A stretch of DNA of 64,000 bases, taken from contig JAHZHZ010000002.1 in the NCBI GenBank assembly GCA_019419995.1, forward strand, positions 128,242-192,241. Reading direction: 5' to 3'. A program made the translations under genes and the position numbers. This document shows, piece by piece, positions 41,969 through 51,250 of the stretch. The DNA is from Clostridiales bacterium. GTDB lineage: Bacteria > Bacillota > Clostridia > Christensenellales > Aristaeellaceae. The first letter of the stretch is position 1. The number at the start of each line of letters is the position of its first letter. Below the pieces are notes generated by a model, which saw nothing but the letters and a program-made list of their open reading frames with translations, ran no database searches and was not told where the DNA came from.

Positions 41969-42967
41969 ATGAAAGCGACAAAGATGTTACGCCGGTTGCT
42001 GGTTATAACGTTGAGCGTTATGCTCCTGTCGGCTACTTGCGCTCCGGCACTAGCAGCATCCTTTAAGGCCAAGATCAATTCCGCTTCAGCGCGGGTCTAC
42101 AGTGGGCCTTCTAAATCCAGCAAATACAGTGTTTCTGCGCCCAAAGGTGCGACGGTTACGGTTACGGGTTATGCCAAAGGGTGGGCACGCATTGAGCACA
42201 AGGGCAATGTAGGATACATACCCGTGAAGTATCTCAACCTGACTGAGCGGATTAAGGCGTATACCATCAAGTCAACATCAGTATATAAGGGAGATAGTTC
42301 ATCATCTACCAAACTGGGCACTATTCCCAAGGCAACCGTGGTTTATGTAGTGGGTTATAGCAATGGATACTGCCGAGTCCAAAATAGTTCAGGGTCCATC
42401 ACCGGTTATGTGGATAAGGACAGATTGGCCAGCGAATCTGAAGTGCGCCAGGCCTATAAAGCGTACAAAGAGTATCTCGAATGGAAGGAAAACCAGTCCG
42501 GGAGCTCTTCTGGATCAGGTGGGAGCAGTGGTTCAGGTAGTGGTGGTTCGGGCAGTTCCAGTGGGTCGGGCTCGCAGACTCCTGCAAGCAGCATCGACAA
42601 GGTAATTGCGCTGGCAAAGGCTTTGGTGGGCCGTCCCTACGCTTTGGATGCCAATCCTCCGGCCAGCTTCAACTGTTCTGCTTTTGTAGAGTATTGCATG
42701 GAAAAGTGTGGGTATTCTATGAATGGTACAGCTGCAAGTCAGGCCTCAGATAGTCGCCACGAAAAGGTTAGCGATGTTTCCGATATTAAGAAGGGCGATG
42801 TTCTCTGCTTTGATACCGACGAAGATGGGGTTTGTGATCATACGGCGATATATCTGGGCAGTGGAAAATTTATAGAAGCTTCTCAAAACGCGGGAAAGGT
42901 GCAAACCAATTCGATTGATGATTGGTATGAGGAGCACTTCATGTTTGCTCGCCGCCCTCAAAAGTAG
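41969..42967 (+). CDS. Secreted SH3b-NlpC/P60 peptidoglycan hydrolase
   Basis: 332 residues. A signal peptide (about 1-29, ending APALA) is followed by two bacterial SH3 domains (about 31-90 and 92-150) and a Gly/Ser-only linker (about 179-207). The NlpC/P60 domain has the catalytic Cys in 'FNCSAFVEYC' (about 236) and His in 'DHTAIYLGSG'. It cleaves D-Glu/meso-DAP-type bonds in stem peptides during wall turnover. The frame extends upstream to 41930, but the ATG at 41969 begins the signal peptide. Confidence 0.92.
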   Translation: MKATKMLRRLLVITLSVMLLSATCAPALAASFKAKINSASARVYSGPSKSSKYSVSAPKGATVTVTGYAKGWARIEHKGNVGYIPVKYLNLTERIKAYTIKSTSVYKGDSSSSTKLGTIPKATVVYVVGYSNGYCRVQNSSGSITGYVDKDRLASESEVRQAYKAYKEYLEWKENQSGSSSGSGGSSGSGSGGSGSSSGSGSQTPASSIDKVIALAKALVGRPYALDANPPASFNCSAFVEYCMEKCGYSMNGTAASQASDSRHEKVSDVSDIKKGDVLCFDTDEDGVCDHTAIYLGSGKFIEASQNAGKVQTNSIDDWYEEHFMFARRPQK

Positions 42968-43047
42968 GCGTATAGGGCGGAAGGAGTAGCCAACTTAAAT
43001 TTAGAAAAACAGAATCAATGATTTTCTGATAAATCATTAGCTTAATT

Positions 43048-43078
43048 AAAAGCGGCGCTACGTTTAGCGCCGCTTTTA
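43048..43078 (+). terminator. Terminator of the NlpC/P60 gene
   Basis: A stem of AAAAGCGGCGCTA with TAGCGCCGCTTTT, 80 bp after the stop codon, followed by ATG with the T-run inside the stem end. Confidence 0.85.
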
Positions 43079-43256
43079 TGTGGGGAGATACTTTTATTTA
43101 TTGGAGTTCTCATTACGGCCAGTGACGCATCAGTCAGGCTCTTGATGTAGGTGGGGTAGGTGATATAAGGTTTTCCATAATTTGTGTAATGGCCTTTGTA
43201 AACATTTTTTCTTGCGAGGAAAATGTACAAATGTGCCTGTTCGTATCAATGAGCAG

Positions 43257-43301
43257 AAAAAGTTCCGCGCTATGCGATCAGACATAGCGCGGAGCTTTTT
43301 A
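43257..43301 (-). terminator. Terminator of ppdK
   Basis: An 18-bp arm beginning AAAAAGTTCCGCGCTATG pairs with CATAGCGCGGAGCTTTTT around an 8-nt loop (one mismatch/wobble). T-runs occur on both strands. Confidence 0.88.
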
Positions 43302-43315
43302 GATTAAAACTATGT

Positions 43316-43343
43316 CTATTGGAGGGATTTTTCCCTCCAATAG
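43316..43343 (-). other. 12-bp perfect hairpin just after the ppdK stop
   Basis: CTATTGGAGGGA and TCCCTCCAATAG enclose a 4-nt loop. It begins about 20 bp past the ppdK stop codon and has no T-run. A 3'-end stabilising structure is possible. Confidence 0.6.
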
Positions 43344-43363
43344 TAGCTTGAATCAACTGCTTA

Positions 43364-46009
43364 TTACTTAGCGTTCTTCTCGTTGATCGCGGCCTGTGCA
43401 GCAGCCAAGCGAGCGATCGGTACGCGGAAGGGAGAGCAAGAGACGTAGTTCAAACCAATCTTGTGGCAGAACTCTACGCTCGACGGATCGCCACCGTGCT
43501 CACCGCAAATACCCAGCTTAATGTTGGGACGTACAGAGCGGCCCTTTTCGGAGGCCATCTGCACCATTGCGCCGACGCCTGCCTGATCCAGTTTGGCGAA
43601 AGGATCAAACTCGTAAATCTTGTGATCGTAGTAGGCACCCAGGAACTTCGCGGCATCGTCGCGGCTGAAGCCGAAAGTCATCTGAGTCAGGTCGTTAGTG
43701 CCGAAGGAGAAGAATTCAGCTTCCTTGGCGATGGCATCGGCGGTAATGGCAGCACGAGGAATCTCAATCATGGTGCCGATATGGTATTCCAGCTCAACGC
43801 CTGCTTCCTTGATGAGCTTATCAGCGGTAGCGACTACCACATCTTTGACGAACTTCAGTTCCTTTGCTTCGCCTACCAGCGGAATCATGATCTCGGGCAC
43901 AATCTTGTACTCGGGATACTTGCGATTGACGTTGATAGCGGCGGCAATGACAGCCTGCGTCTGCATCTCGGCAATTTCCGGATAGGTGACAGCCAGACGG
44001 CAGCCGCGATGGCCCATCATCGGGTTAAACTCGTGTAGTGCAGCCACAGTCTCCTTGATGTCTTCGACGGTGACGTTCATATCCTTGGCCAGTTCCGCCA
44101 TTTCTTCTTCTTTGGTGGGCAGGAACTCATGGAGTGGCGGATCCAGATAGCGCACGGTCATGGGACGACCCTCAAGTACGCGATACATGGCTTCAAAGTC
44201 ACCCTGCTGATAGGGACGCAGCTTGGCCAGAGCAGCCTTGCGGCCCTCCACATCCTTGGCCAAAATCATTTCGCGAACGGCCTTAATGCGGTCGCCTTCA
44301 AAGAACATGTGCTCCGTACGGCACAGGCCGATACCTTCAGCACCAAACTTGACTGCCTGCGCGGCGTCGCGGGGATTATCGGCATTGGTGCGCACCTGCA
44401 GCTTGCGCGCAGCATCAGCCCACGCCATAAAGCGGCCGAAATCGCCGGAAATGGTGGCTTCAGCAGTGGGCAGGGCTTCACCATAGATCTTACCGGTGGA
44501 GCCATCCAGAGAAATCCAGTCGCCCTCGTGATAGTCCCGACCATTTAGGGTGAAGTACTTTTCTTCAGCATGCATCTTGATTTCGGAGCAGCCGGATACA
44601 CAGCAAGTACCCATGCCACGGGCCACAACTGCCGCGTGGGAAGTCATTCCGCCGCGCACAGTCAGGATACCCTGAGAGGCTACCATGCCTTCGATGTCTT
44701 CCGGAGAGGTTTCCAGACGAACCAACACTACGCGCTGGCCGCGCTCAGCCCAGGTTTTGGCATCTTCAGCGGTAAAGACAATCTGACCGCAGGCAGCGCC
44801 CGGAGAAGCGGCCAGACCCTGGCCCACCGGTGTGGCGGCTTTGAGGGCCTTGGCATCAAAGGTGGGGTGAAGCAGAGAATCCAGCTGTTTTGGCTCTACG
44901 CGCAACACAGCTTCTTCTTCAGAAATCATACCTTCATCCACCAGATCAACAGCGATCTTCAGAGCGGCGGCGGCAGTACGCTTGCCGTTGCGAGTCTGCA
45001 GCATGTAAAGCTTGCCGTTTTCGATGGTGAACTCCATGTCCTGCATGTCGCGATAGTGGTTTTCGAGATTGTTGGCAATGGTCTTGAACTGCTCATAGAC
45101 CTCAGGCATATCGTTCTGAAGCTGGGAAATATGGCTGGGGGTACGGATACCGGCAACCACGTCTTCGCCCTGAGCATTGATCAGGTACTCACCGAAGAGC
45201 GCTTTTTCACCTGTGGCGGGATCGCGGGTAAAGGCAACACCAGTACCGGATTTCTCATTCAGGTTACCAAACACCATGGGCTGTACGTTGACAGCGGTAC
45301 CCCAGGAATAGGGGATATCGTTCATGCGGCGATAGACATTGGCGCGGGGGTTGTCCCAAGAACGGAATACGGCTTTTACAGCCTCCATTAGCTGTACTTT
45401 GGGATCCACGGGGAAGTCTTCGCCCTTCTCTTCACGGTAGAAAGCTTTGAAGCGCTTAACCAGCGTCTTCATATCCTCGGTGTCCAGATCGATGTCCTGG
45501 GTGATGCCTTTAGCTTCCTTCACTTCATCGATGATCACTTCGAAGCGCTTCTTGGAAAGCTCCATGACCACGTCGGAGAACATCTGAATGAAGCGGCGAT
45601 AGGAGTCATAAACGAAGCGCTCAAACTTGGGATCGGGGTTGCCAGCGATCAGGCCCGCGGCCACTTCGTCGTTCAGACCCAGGTTCAGGATGGTATCCAT
45701 CATACCCGGCATGGAGGCGCGGGCGCCGGAACGAACGGAGACCAGCAGCGGATTTTTGGTATCGCCAAACTTCTTGCCGTTGATTTCCTCAATTTTGGAA
45801 AGTGCTGCGTTGATCTGTTCAAGAATGTCATCGCCAATGCTGCGGCCATCATCATAATAGCGCGTGCATGCTTCCGTGGTGATGGTGAAACCCTGAGGAA
45901 CGGGCATACCCAGGGAGGTCATCTCCGCCAGGTTGGCGCCCTTTCCGCCGAGCAGGTTTCGCATGGTAGCGTTGCCTTCGCTGAACAGATATACGTACTT
46001 CTGTGCCAT
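43364..46009 (-). CDS. ppdK: Pyruvate, phosphate dikinase
   Basis: 881 residues, normal length. The N-terminal nucleotide-binding part ('LLGGKGANLAEMTSLGMPVP') is followed by the phosphohistidine domain with the His in 'GGMTSHAAVVARGMG' and the C-terminal PEP/pyruvate barrel with 'LGICGEHGGDPSS' (catalytic Cys). It interconverts pyruvate + ATP + Pi with PEP + AMP + PPi, central to PPi-linked glycolysis in anaerobes. Monocistronic with its own promoter and two hairpins behind it. Confidence 0.97.
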   Translation of the reverse strand: MAQKYVYLFSEGNATMRNLLGGKGANLAEMTSLGMPVPQGFTITTEACTRYYDDGRSIGDDILEQINAALSKIEEINGKKFGDTKNPLLVSVRSGARASMPGMMDTILNLGLNDEVAAGLIAGNPDPKFERFVYDSYRRFIQMFSDVVMELSKKRFEVIIDEVKEAKGITQDIDLDTEDMKTLVKRFKAFYREEKGEDFPVDPKVQLMEAVKAVFRSWDNPRANVYRRMNDIPYSWGTAVNVQPMVFGNLNEKSGTGVAFTRDPATGEKALFGEYLINAQGEDVVAGIRTPSHISQLQNDMPEVYEQFKTIANNLENHYRDMQDMEFTIENGKLYMLQTRNGKRTAAAALKIAVDLVDEGMISEEEAVLRVEPKQLDSLLHPTFDAKALKAATPVGQGLAASPGAACGQIVFTAEDAKTWAERGQRVVLVRLETSPEDIEGMVASQGILTVRGGMTSHAAVVARGMGTCCVSGCSEIKMHAEEKYFTLNGRDYHEGDWISLDGSTGKIYGEALPTAEATISGDFGRFMAWADAARKLQVRTNADNPRDAAQAVKFGAEGIGLCRTEHMFFEGDRIKAVREMILAKDVEGRKAALAKLRPYQQGDFEAMYRVLEGRPMTVRYLDPPLHEFLPTKEEEMAELAKDMNVTVEDIKETVAALHEFNPMMGHRGCRLAVTYPEIAEMQTQAVIAAAINVNRKYPEYKIVPEIMIPLVGEAKELKFVKDVVVATADKLIKEAGVELEYHIGTMIEIPRAAITADAIAKEAEFFSFGTNDLTQMTFGFSRDDAAKFLGAYYDHKIYEFDPFAKLDQAGVGAMVQMASEKGRSVRPNIKLGICGEHGGDPSSVEFCHKIGLNYVSCSPFRVPIARLAAAQAAINEKNAK

Positions 46010-46069
46010 GTCAATTCCTCCTATGCAAATTCAGTTCTACCTTTCAACCTAATCTCGAATAAGCAATTT

Positions 46070-46099
46070 ATTATAGTAGTATTTTGGGTGATTAAGCAA
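46070..46099 (-). promoter_or_regulatory. Promoter of ppdK
   Basis: On the - strand TTGCTT (46099-46094) and TATAAT (46075-46070) are 18 bp apart, about 60 bp before the start codon. Confidence 0.7.
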
Positions 46100-46183
46100 G
46101 CACCGTTTTGTTAATTTGCACCAAAAGAGCTTGAATTAAACGTTATATATTGAAATTGGGACGGGAAATTTGCAATTTGGTTG

Positions 46184-46212
46184 TTGACTCAAAAATGTTT
46201 TTGCGAGATAAT
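46184..46212 (+). promoter_or_regulatory. Promoter of the DUF512-der-plsY-xylB run
   Basis: TTGACT and GATAAT are separated by 17 bp, about 55 bp before the first start codon. Confidence 0.7.
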
Positions 46213-46268
46213 AAAATTGGTTGAATTTTGAATTGTTTTAACCTGTCGAGGCATGTAAAGGGGAAGAG

Positions 46269-47576
46269 ATGGCACAGAAAATACTTTCAGTTGAGCGAGG
46301 CAGTCCGGCACAGCGAGCTGGATTGCTGGCAGGTGATGAAATCCTGCGCATCGGCGGGGAGACAATAATTGATTTCCTGGATTATCAGGCGCTTACTGCG
46401 GAGGGCAGACTGCGAATGGACGTGCGCCGCAACGGTCGGGAACGTGTTGTATATGTGCGCAAGGAGGAGTATGAACCTCTGGGCCTGAATTTTGAAAAAC
46501 CCATGATGTCCGGCATGCGCATGTGCTGTAACCACTGTCTGTTCTGCTTTGTAGATCAGCTTCCTGCGCATGTACGGCCCAGTATGCGCTTAAAGGATGA
46601 CGACTGGCGCATGTCACTGATGATGGGCAACTATGTGACACTGACCAACGTTTCCGATCGGGAGATCGAGCGCATCATTCGCCGCCATGCTTCGCCCCTG
46701 TATATTTCCGTGCACGCTGTGGATCCGGAGTTGCGCGCACGCGTCCTTGGGCAGAGCCGAGGTGCGCGGCTGATGGATCAGCTTCGTCGGCTGTCAGAGG
46801 GCGGGATTGAATTCCATACCCAGGCGGTGCTGTGTCCAGGTATTAACGATGGGCCGGCATTGGAACAGACGATTCTGCGCCTGGCGGAGATTCCTGGAAC
46901 ACTTTCGCTGGCACTGGTTCCCGTGGGACTGACGGGCCATCGGGAGGGCTTGCATCCATTGCGTCCCTATATGCCGCAAGAGGCTCAGTCAGTGATAGAT
47001 ACCGCCAATCATTATCGGGAAAAGCTGCTGAAGGAGAGGGGTACTCGCTTTGTCTTCCCGGCAGATGAATTTTATCTGATTGCAGGTATGGATCTTCCTG
47101 GGGATGAAGAATATGAGGGCTATGCCCAGATTGATGATGGTGTGGGACTCTTGCGACTACTGGAAACGGAATTTGACGAGGCGTGGCGAGGGCTGGAGGC
47201 ACAACAGCGCCGCTCGGATGGAGAGAAAAAACGGGTGCTAATTGGTTGTGGAATCTCCGCTGCGCCGTTTTTGCGGCGGCTCTTGGAGGAGCATCCCCTA
47301 ACGGGAGTTCAGGCGCGGGTGATCGGTGTGGAGAATCGCTTTTTTGGGTCCACGGTGACGGTTTCTGGCCTGGTAACGGGCGGTGATCTGTGTCGTTGCC
47401 TGCAGGCAGAAGAAGGGGAACGGATTCTGATTACCGGCTGCATGTTGCGTAGTGAGGGCGATCGCTTCCTGGATGATATGACCCTGGAAGAGGTTCAGGC
47501 GCGGCTGGGGCGCAGGGTTGTACCCGTGGGCCGCAGTGGAGAGGATCTTTTGCAGGCGCTGCTGGATGTGCGCTGA
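46269..47576 (+). CDS. DUF512 protein: PDZ domain plus Cys-rich radical-SAM-like domain
   Basis: 435 residues. An N-terminal PDZ-like domain (about 1-65: 'GSPAQRAGLLAGDEILRIGG') is followed by 'MCCNHCLFCFVDQLP' (about 84-98). This Cys cluster resembles a radical SAM iron-sulfur motif, with 'YISVHAVDPELRARVLG' and the C-terminal DUF512 part. The family is widespread just upstream of der in Clostridia; its reaction is unknown. It is 24 bp from der and probably co-transcribed. Confidence 0.88.
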   Translation: MAQKILSVERGSPAQRAGLLAGDEILRIGGETIIDFLDYQALTAEGRLRMDVRRNGRERVVYVRKEEYEPLGLNFEKPMMSGMRMCCNHCLFCFVDQLPAHVRPSMRLKDDDWRMSLMMGNYVTLTNVSDREIERIIRRHASPLYISVHAVDPELRARVLGQSRGARLMDQLRRLSEGGIEFHTQAVLCPGINDGPALEQTILRLAEIPGTLSLALVPVGLTGHREGLHPLRPYMPQEAQSVIDTANHYREKLLKERGTRFVFPADEFYLIAGMDLPGDEEYEGYAQIDDGVGLLRLLETEFDEAWRGLEAQQRRSDGEKKRVLIGCGISAAPFLRRLLEEHPLTGVQARVIGVENRFFGSTVTVSGLVTGGDLCRCLQAEEGERILITGCMLRSEGDRFLDDMTLEEVQARLGRRVVPVGRSGEDLLQALLDVR

Positions 47577-47600
47577 TGAAATTGGAGGAATTGACGGCAT

Positions 47601-48932
47601 ATGGCAAAACCCCTTGTAGCAATCGTCGGTCGCCCCAATGTGGGCAAATCCACCTTTTTTAACACCATGGCCGGGCGACGCGTGGCCATTGTGGAGGATA
47701 CGCCCGGCGTGACCCGTGATCGGGTCTATCTGGACTGTGAATGGCAGAACTATGCTTTTACACTGATCGATACCGGCGGTATTGATCCGCTCAGTGAAGA
47801 TCCATTGCTGACGCAGATGCGCCGCCAGGCGGAAATCGCCATTGAGACCTGTGATGTAATTCTATTCTTTGTGGATGGTAAGACAGGGATGACGGCGGAT
47901 GATCAGAGCGTGGCGGATATGCTGCGCAAAACTCGAAAGCCCATCCTGCTTGTGGTCAACAAGATTGATCATATTCGCTCCATGGATAATATCTATGAAT
48001 TTTATAACCTTGGTTTGGGCGATCCCATTGGCATTTCGTCGGTAAACCTGTTGAATTTGGGTGATTTACTGGAGGAGTTGTGCCGGTATTTTCCGGACCC
48101 CGAGGAGGAACCCGAGCAGTCTCAGGCTATTTCTCTGGCGGTATGTGGCAAGCCCAACGTAGGTAAGAGTTCGCTGGTCAACCGCATACTGGGTCAGGAG
48201 CGGGTGATGGTCTCTGATATTGCGGGTACTACCCGGGATGCTATCGATACTCGCTTTACCGACGAAGCAGGAGACGATTTTATCATCATTGATACGGCGG
48301 GTATTCGCCGCAAGAGGGCTATTGGCTATCAGACGCTGGAGCGTTTTTCTATCGTGCGGGCACTGGCGGCAATCGACCGTTGCGATGTGGCACTGTTGGT
48401 AATTGACGCCACCCAGGGGGTGACGGAGCAGGATGCCAAGATTGCAGGCTACATCGATGAACAGGGTAAGGCAGCGGTGATCGTTGTCAATAAGTGGGAC
48501 GCGGTGGTGAAGAATGACCGCACCATGAACGAATTTACCGCTCAGGTGCGGGAAAATTTGAAATTCATGGCCTATGCACCGGTTCTGTACATCTCCGCGC
48601 TCACTGGTCAGCGGGTTAATCGGGTGCTGGAAGCGGTTAAAGCCGCGTGTAGTGAGGCTAGAAGGCGGATCGGTACGGGCTTGCTCAACGACATACTTGC
48701 CGATGCACAGGCGGCGCTGCAGCCTCCGGCCACCTCGGGCCGCCGGCTCAAGATCTATTACGCCACTCAGCAGGGAGTGCAGCCGCCCACGTTTGTGATG
48801 TTTGTCAACGACGAGAAGCTAATGCACTTTTCCTACGAGCGGTATCTGGAAAAGCAGTTCAGGAAGTCCTTTGGCTTTGAGGGTACGCCCCTCAGGTTCA
48901 TACTTCGTGAAAAGAAGAGGGATGATGCGTAA
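47601..48932 (+). CDS. der: Ribosome biogenesis GTPase Der (EngA)
   Basis: 443 residues with two tandem Era-like GTPase domains (P-loops 'GRPNVGKSTF' near 8 and 'GKPNVGKSSL' near 183; G3 DTGG and DTAG; G4 NKID and NKWD) and a C-terminal KH-like domain. It assists 50S subunit maturation. Its TAA stop overlaps the plsY ATG by one base. Confidence 0.97.
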   Translation: MAKPLVAIVGRPNVGKSTFFNTMAGRRVAIVEDTPGVTRDRVYLDCEWQNYAFTLIDTGGIDPLSEDPLLTQMRRQAEIAIETCDVILFFVDGKTGMTADDQSVADMLRKTRKPILLVVNKIDHIRSMDNIYEFYNLGLGDPIGISSVNLLNLGDLLEELCRYFPDPEEEPEQSQAISLAVCGKPNVGKSSLVNRILGQERVMVSDIAGTTRDAIDTRFTDEAGDDFIIIDTAGIRRKRAIGYQTLERFSIVRALAAIDRCDVALLVIDATQGVTEQDAKIAGYIDEQGKAAVIVVNKWDAVVKNDRTMNEFTAQVRENLKFMAYAPVLYISALTGQRVNRVLEAVKAACSEARRRIGTGLLNDILADAQAALQPPATSGRRLKIYYATQQGVQPPTFVMFVNDEKLMHFSYERYLEKQFRKSFGFEGTPLRFILREKKRDDA

Positions 48933-49582
48933 TGGTGCTGTGGCTGAAGCATCTTTTGATTGCCGTGGTAGGCTATTTTCTGGGCAATATTTCCGTGGGC
49001 ATACTGATTTCCAGAGCCTACGGTGTTAAAGACATACGGACCCGGGGCAGTGGTAATGCGGGAACTACCAATGTTCTGCGCACGTTGGGCTGGGTTCCCA
49101 GCGTGTTGACACTGGTGGGAGACTGCCTCAAGGGTTTTCTGGCGGCGGAACTAGGCAACATACTGGGTGGGGAGATCGGCATGCTCATTGGTGGCACGTG
49201 TGCCATCATCGGCCACGATTTTCCCGTGGTGTTTCACTTTAAAGGTGGGAAGGGGATTGCCACTTCCCTGGGGCTGATTCTGGCGCTGAATCCGTGGATC
49301 GCACTGGTGCTGACGGTTCTGGTGGTGGGTGTAGCGGCCACGCTGAGGTATATGTCTGTGGGTAGTGTGGCGGCGGCGGTGTTGTATACGCCGCTGATAG
49401 CTATTTTTATGCGCGGCAGCGCGTACTATGGGGCGCAGCTGGGCTTTGCTGCTTTTGCCAGCTTGCTCGCCCTGTTCTGCCATAGAAAGAATATCGCCCG
49501 CCTCATTCGGGGCGAGGAGAATCGGCTGGACTTTGAAAAAATCAGCCGCATTTCTCAGAAGCTGAAAAACATTCGGAAGTAA
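48932..49582 (+). CDS. plsY: Glycerol-3-phosphate acyltransferase PlsY
   Basis: 216 residues with about five membrane segments. 'RGSGNAGTTNVLRTLG' and 'FKGGKGIATSLG' are the conserved catalytic/phosphate loops. It transfers acyl groups from acyl-phosphate to glycerol-3-phosphate, starting phospholipid synthesis. Translationally coupled to der by a TAATG overlap, a common arrangement in Firmicutes. Confidence 0.96.
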   Translation: MVLWLKHLLIAVVGYFLGNISVGILISRAYGVKDIRTRGSGNAGTTNVLRTLGWVPSVLTLVGDCLKGFLAAELGNILGGEIGMLIGGTCAIIGHDFPVVFHFKGGKGIATSLGLILALNPWIALVLTVLVVGVAATLRYMSVGSVAAAVLYTPLIAIFMRGSAYYGAQLGFAAFASLLALFCHRKNIARLIRGEENRLDFEKISRISQKLKNIRK

Positions 49583-49597
49583 AGGAGTGTTGACATA

Positions 49598-51127
49598 ATG
49601 AAATATCTGATTGGATTGGATGTGGGTACCTCTGGTGCGAAGTGCATCATGATCGATGAGACGGGCAAAGTGGTGGCATCTTCTACCCAGGAATATCCCC
49701 TTTCTACGCCCCGGCCCGGCTGGGCGGAACAAAATCCTGAGGATTGGTGGCAGGGTGTGGTTCGCGGCCTGAAGGTCATCATGAAAGAGGCCCAGGTTAA
49801 CCCGGGGGATATCGCCGGATTGAGCTATTCCGGTCAAATGCACGGCCTGGTGGCGCTGGATGAAAACAACCAGGTGATTCGTCCCGCTATTCTCTGGTGC
49901 GATCAGCGCACTCAAAAACAGTGCGACTGGATCACCGAGCAGGCAGGCGGCTTAAAGGGCCTGCTAAAACTCACCAATAATCGCATGCTCACCGGCTATA
50001 CCGGCGGCAAGATTCTTTGGCTGCGGGATGAGGAGCCGGAGAACTTCAAGCGCATGAAGGTTTTCGTTTGTCCCAAGGATTATATCCGCTACCGCATGAC
50101 GGGAGAAGTCATGATCGATGTTTCAGATGCTTCCGGAACGGGTTTCTTCGATACGAAAAATCGGGTTTGGAGTGACGAGCTGATCAAAATCGCCGGCCTG
50201 GATAAATCCATTTTCCCAAAGGCGGTGGAATCCACCACGCTGGCTGGCTATGTCACATGCGACGTGGCGCAGCTGACGGGTCTGCCTGAGGGTCTGCCCT
50301 GCTATGCGGGTGGCGGTGACGCGGTGATCCAAGCTGTGGGTTCTGGATTGGTTAAGCCCGGCGTTCTGGGTGTGGTGATTGGCACCAGCGGAAATGTGAC
50401 CATGGGTCTGGACCACTACGAGGACAATCCCAACGGCGATTTGCAGATGTTCTGCGGAAATGAACCGGGCCTGTGGACGGACTTTGGATGCACTCTGTCT
50501 GCTGGAGGTTCTTACCGCTGGTATCGGGATACCCTTTGTGAAGGCGCAATAAAGGAGGCTTCCGAAACCGGCAGGAATGTCTATGATATCATGGGCGAGC
50601 AGGCAGAAAGCTCCGTGCCCGGCTCCAATGGCGTGGTCTTTACGCCCTATTTGGCGGGTGAACGCTGTCCCTATCCGGATCCCAATGCCCGGGGCAGTTT
50701 CTATGGCATGAGTTTGAGCACCACCCGGGGCGATCTCACCCGGGCTGTGATGGAAGGGGTTACCTATTCCCTGTGCCAGCTGGTGGATATCTTTGGTTCC
50801 ATGACCCAAAATGAAAAAATCTATACCTCTGGCGGCGGTGCTGCCAGCGCTCTGTGGCGGCAGATGCAGGCGGATATTTTTGATCTGCCGGTGTACACCA
50901 TGTCTGCGGCCAGCGAAGGTGGCGCTTACGGAGCCGTTCTGGTGGCCGGAGTGGGTGCGGGCCTGTGGAAGAACCTGACGGAGGCCGTGCAGGTGATTCA
51001 TCCCGAAACCGAATGCCATCCCGATCCGACCAATCAGCCGCTCTACCGCAAGAGCTATGCTATTTATAAAAAACTCTATCCGGCTCTGAAGGACGTGTAT
51101 GCAGCGGGTGCTGAACTGGGCTATTGA
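49598..51127 (+). CDS. xylB: Xylulokinase
   Basis: 509 residues of the FGGY kinase family: 'GLDVGTSGAKCIMID' (phosphate-binding), 'GWAEQNPEDWW', 'YSGQMHGLVALD' and 'GVVIGTSGNVT', ending with the FGGY C-domain 'TSGGGAASALWRQMQADI'. The MHG motif supports xylulose as substrate, yielding xylulose 5-phosphate. It is only 15 bp behind plsY and thus in a housekeeping operon; no xylose isomerase or transporter is next to it. AAAGGAG precedes the ATG. Confidence 0.93.
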   Translation: MKYLIGLDVGTSGAKCIMIDETGKVVASSTQEYPLSTPRPGWAEQNPEDWWQGVVRGLKVIMKEAQVNPGDIAGLSYSGQMHGLVALDENNQVIRPAILWCDQRTQKQCDWITEQAGGLKGLLKLTNNRMLTGYTGGKILWLRDEEPENFKRMKVFVCPKDYIRYRMTGEVMIDVSDASGTGFFDTKNRVWSDELIKIAGLDKSIFPKAVESTTLAGYVTCDVAQLTGLPEGLPCYAGGGDAVIQAVGSGLVKPGVLGVVIGTSGNVTMGLDHYEDNPNGDLQMFCGNEPGLWTDFGCTLSAGGSYRWYRDTLCEGAIKEASETGRNVYDIMGEQAESSVPGSNGVVFTPYLAGERCPYPDPNARGSFYGMSLSTTRGDLTRAVMEGVTYSLCQLVDIFGSMTQNEKIYTSGGGAASALWRQMQADIFDLPVYTMSAASEGGAYGAVLVAGVGAGLWKNLTEAVQVIHPETECHPDPTNQPLYRKSYAIYKKLYPALKDVYAAGAELGY

Positions 51128-51151
51128 GCGGGGAAAATATGTGAGGTATGC

Positions 51152-51191
51152 TACAGGGAGCTGCCGTTTTTTCGGCAGCTCCCTGTATTTG
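51152..51191 (+). terminator. Terminator after xylB
   Basis: A 15-bp stem (TACAGGGAGCTGCCG with CGGCAGCTCCCTGTA) around a TTTTTT loop, followed by TTTGGG. Confidence 0.75.
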
Positions 51192-51250
51192 GGAACCGGG
51201 AGGACAAAAGACGCGTCCAAGCACTATTTACTGAAAGGAGAGAAGGAAAT

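Larger units (their letters stand above)
42968..43363. other. 396-bp intergenic region between convergent genes
   Basis: Holds the NlpC/P60 terminator (43048-43078), the ppdK terminator (43257-43301) and a third hairpin (43316-43343). The stretch 43079-43256 has no ribosome binding site, no promoter and no credible coding sequence. Confidence 0.7.

Noticed and set aside
43042..43230. 62-codon open frame on the - strand between the NlpC/P60 and ppdK genes
   Set aside because: TTG start without a ribosome binding site, and it runs into the terminator hairpin at 43048-43078.
50123..51220. 365-codon open frame antisense to xylB
   Set aside because: It lies wholly over a clear FGGY kinase gene, has no recognisable domain or ribosome binding site, and follows the codon pattern of the + strand gene.
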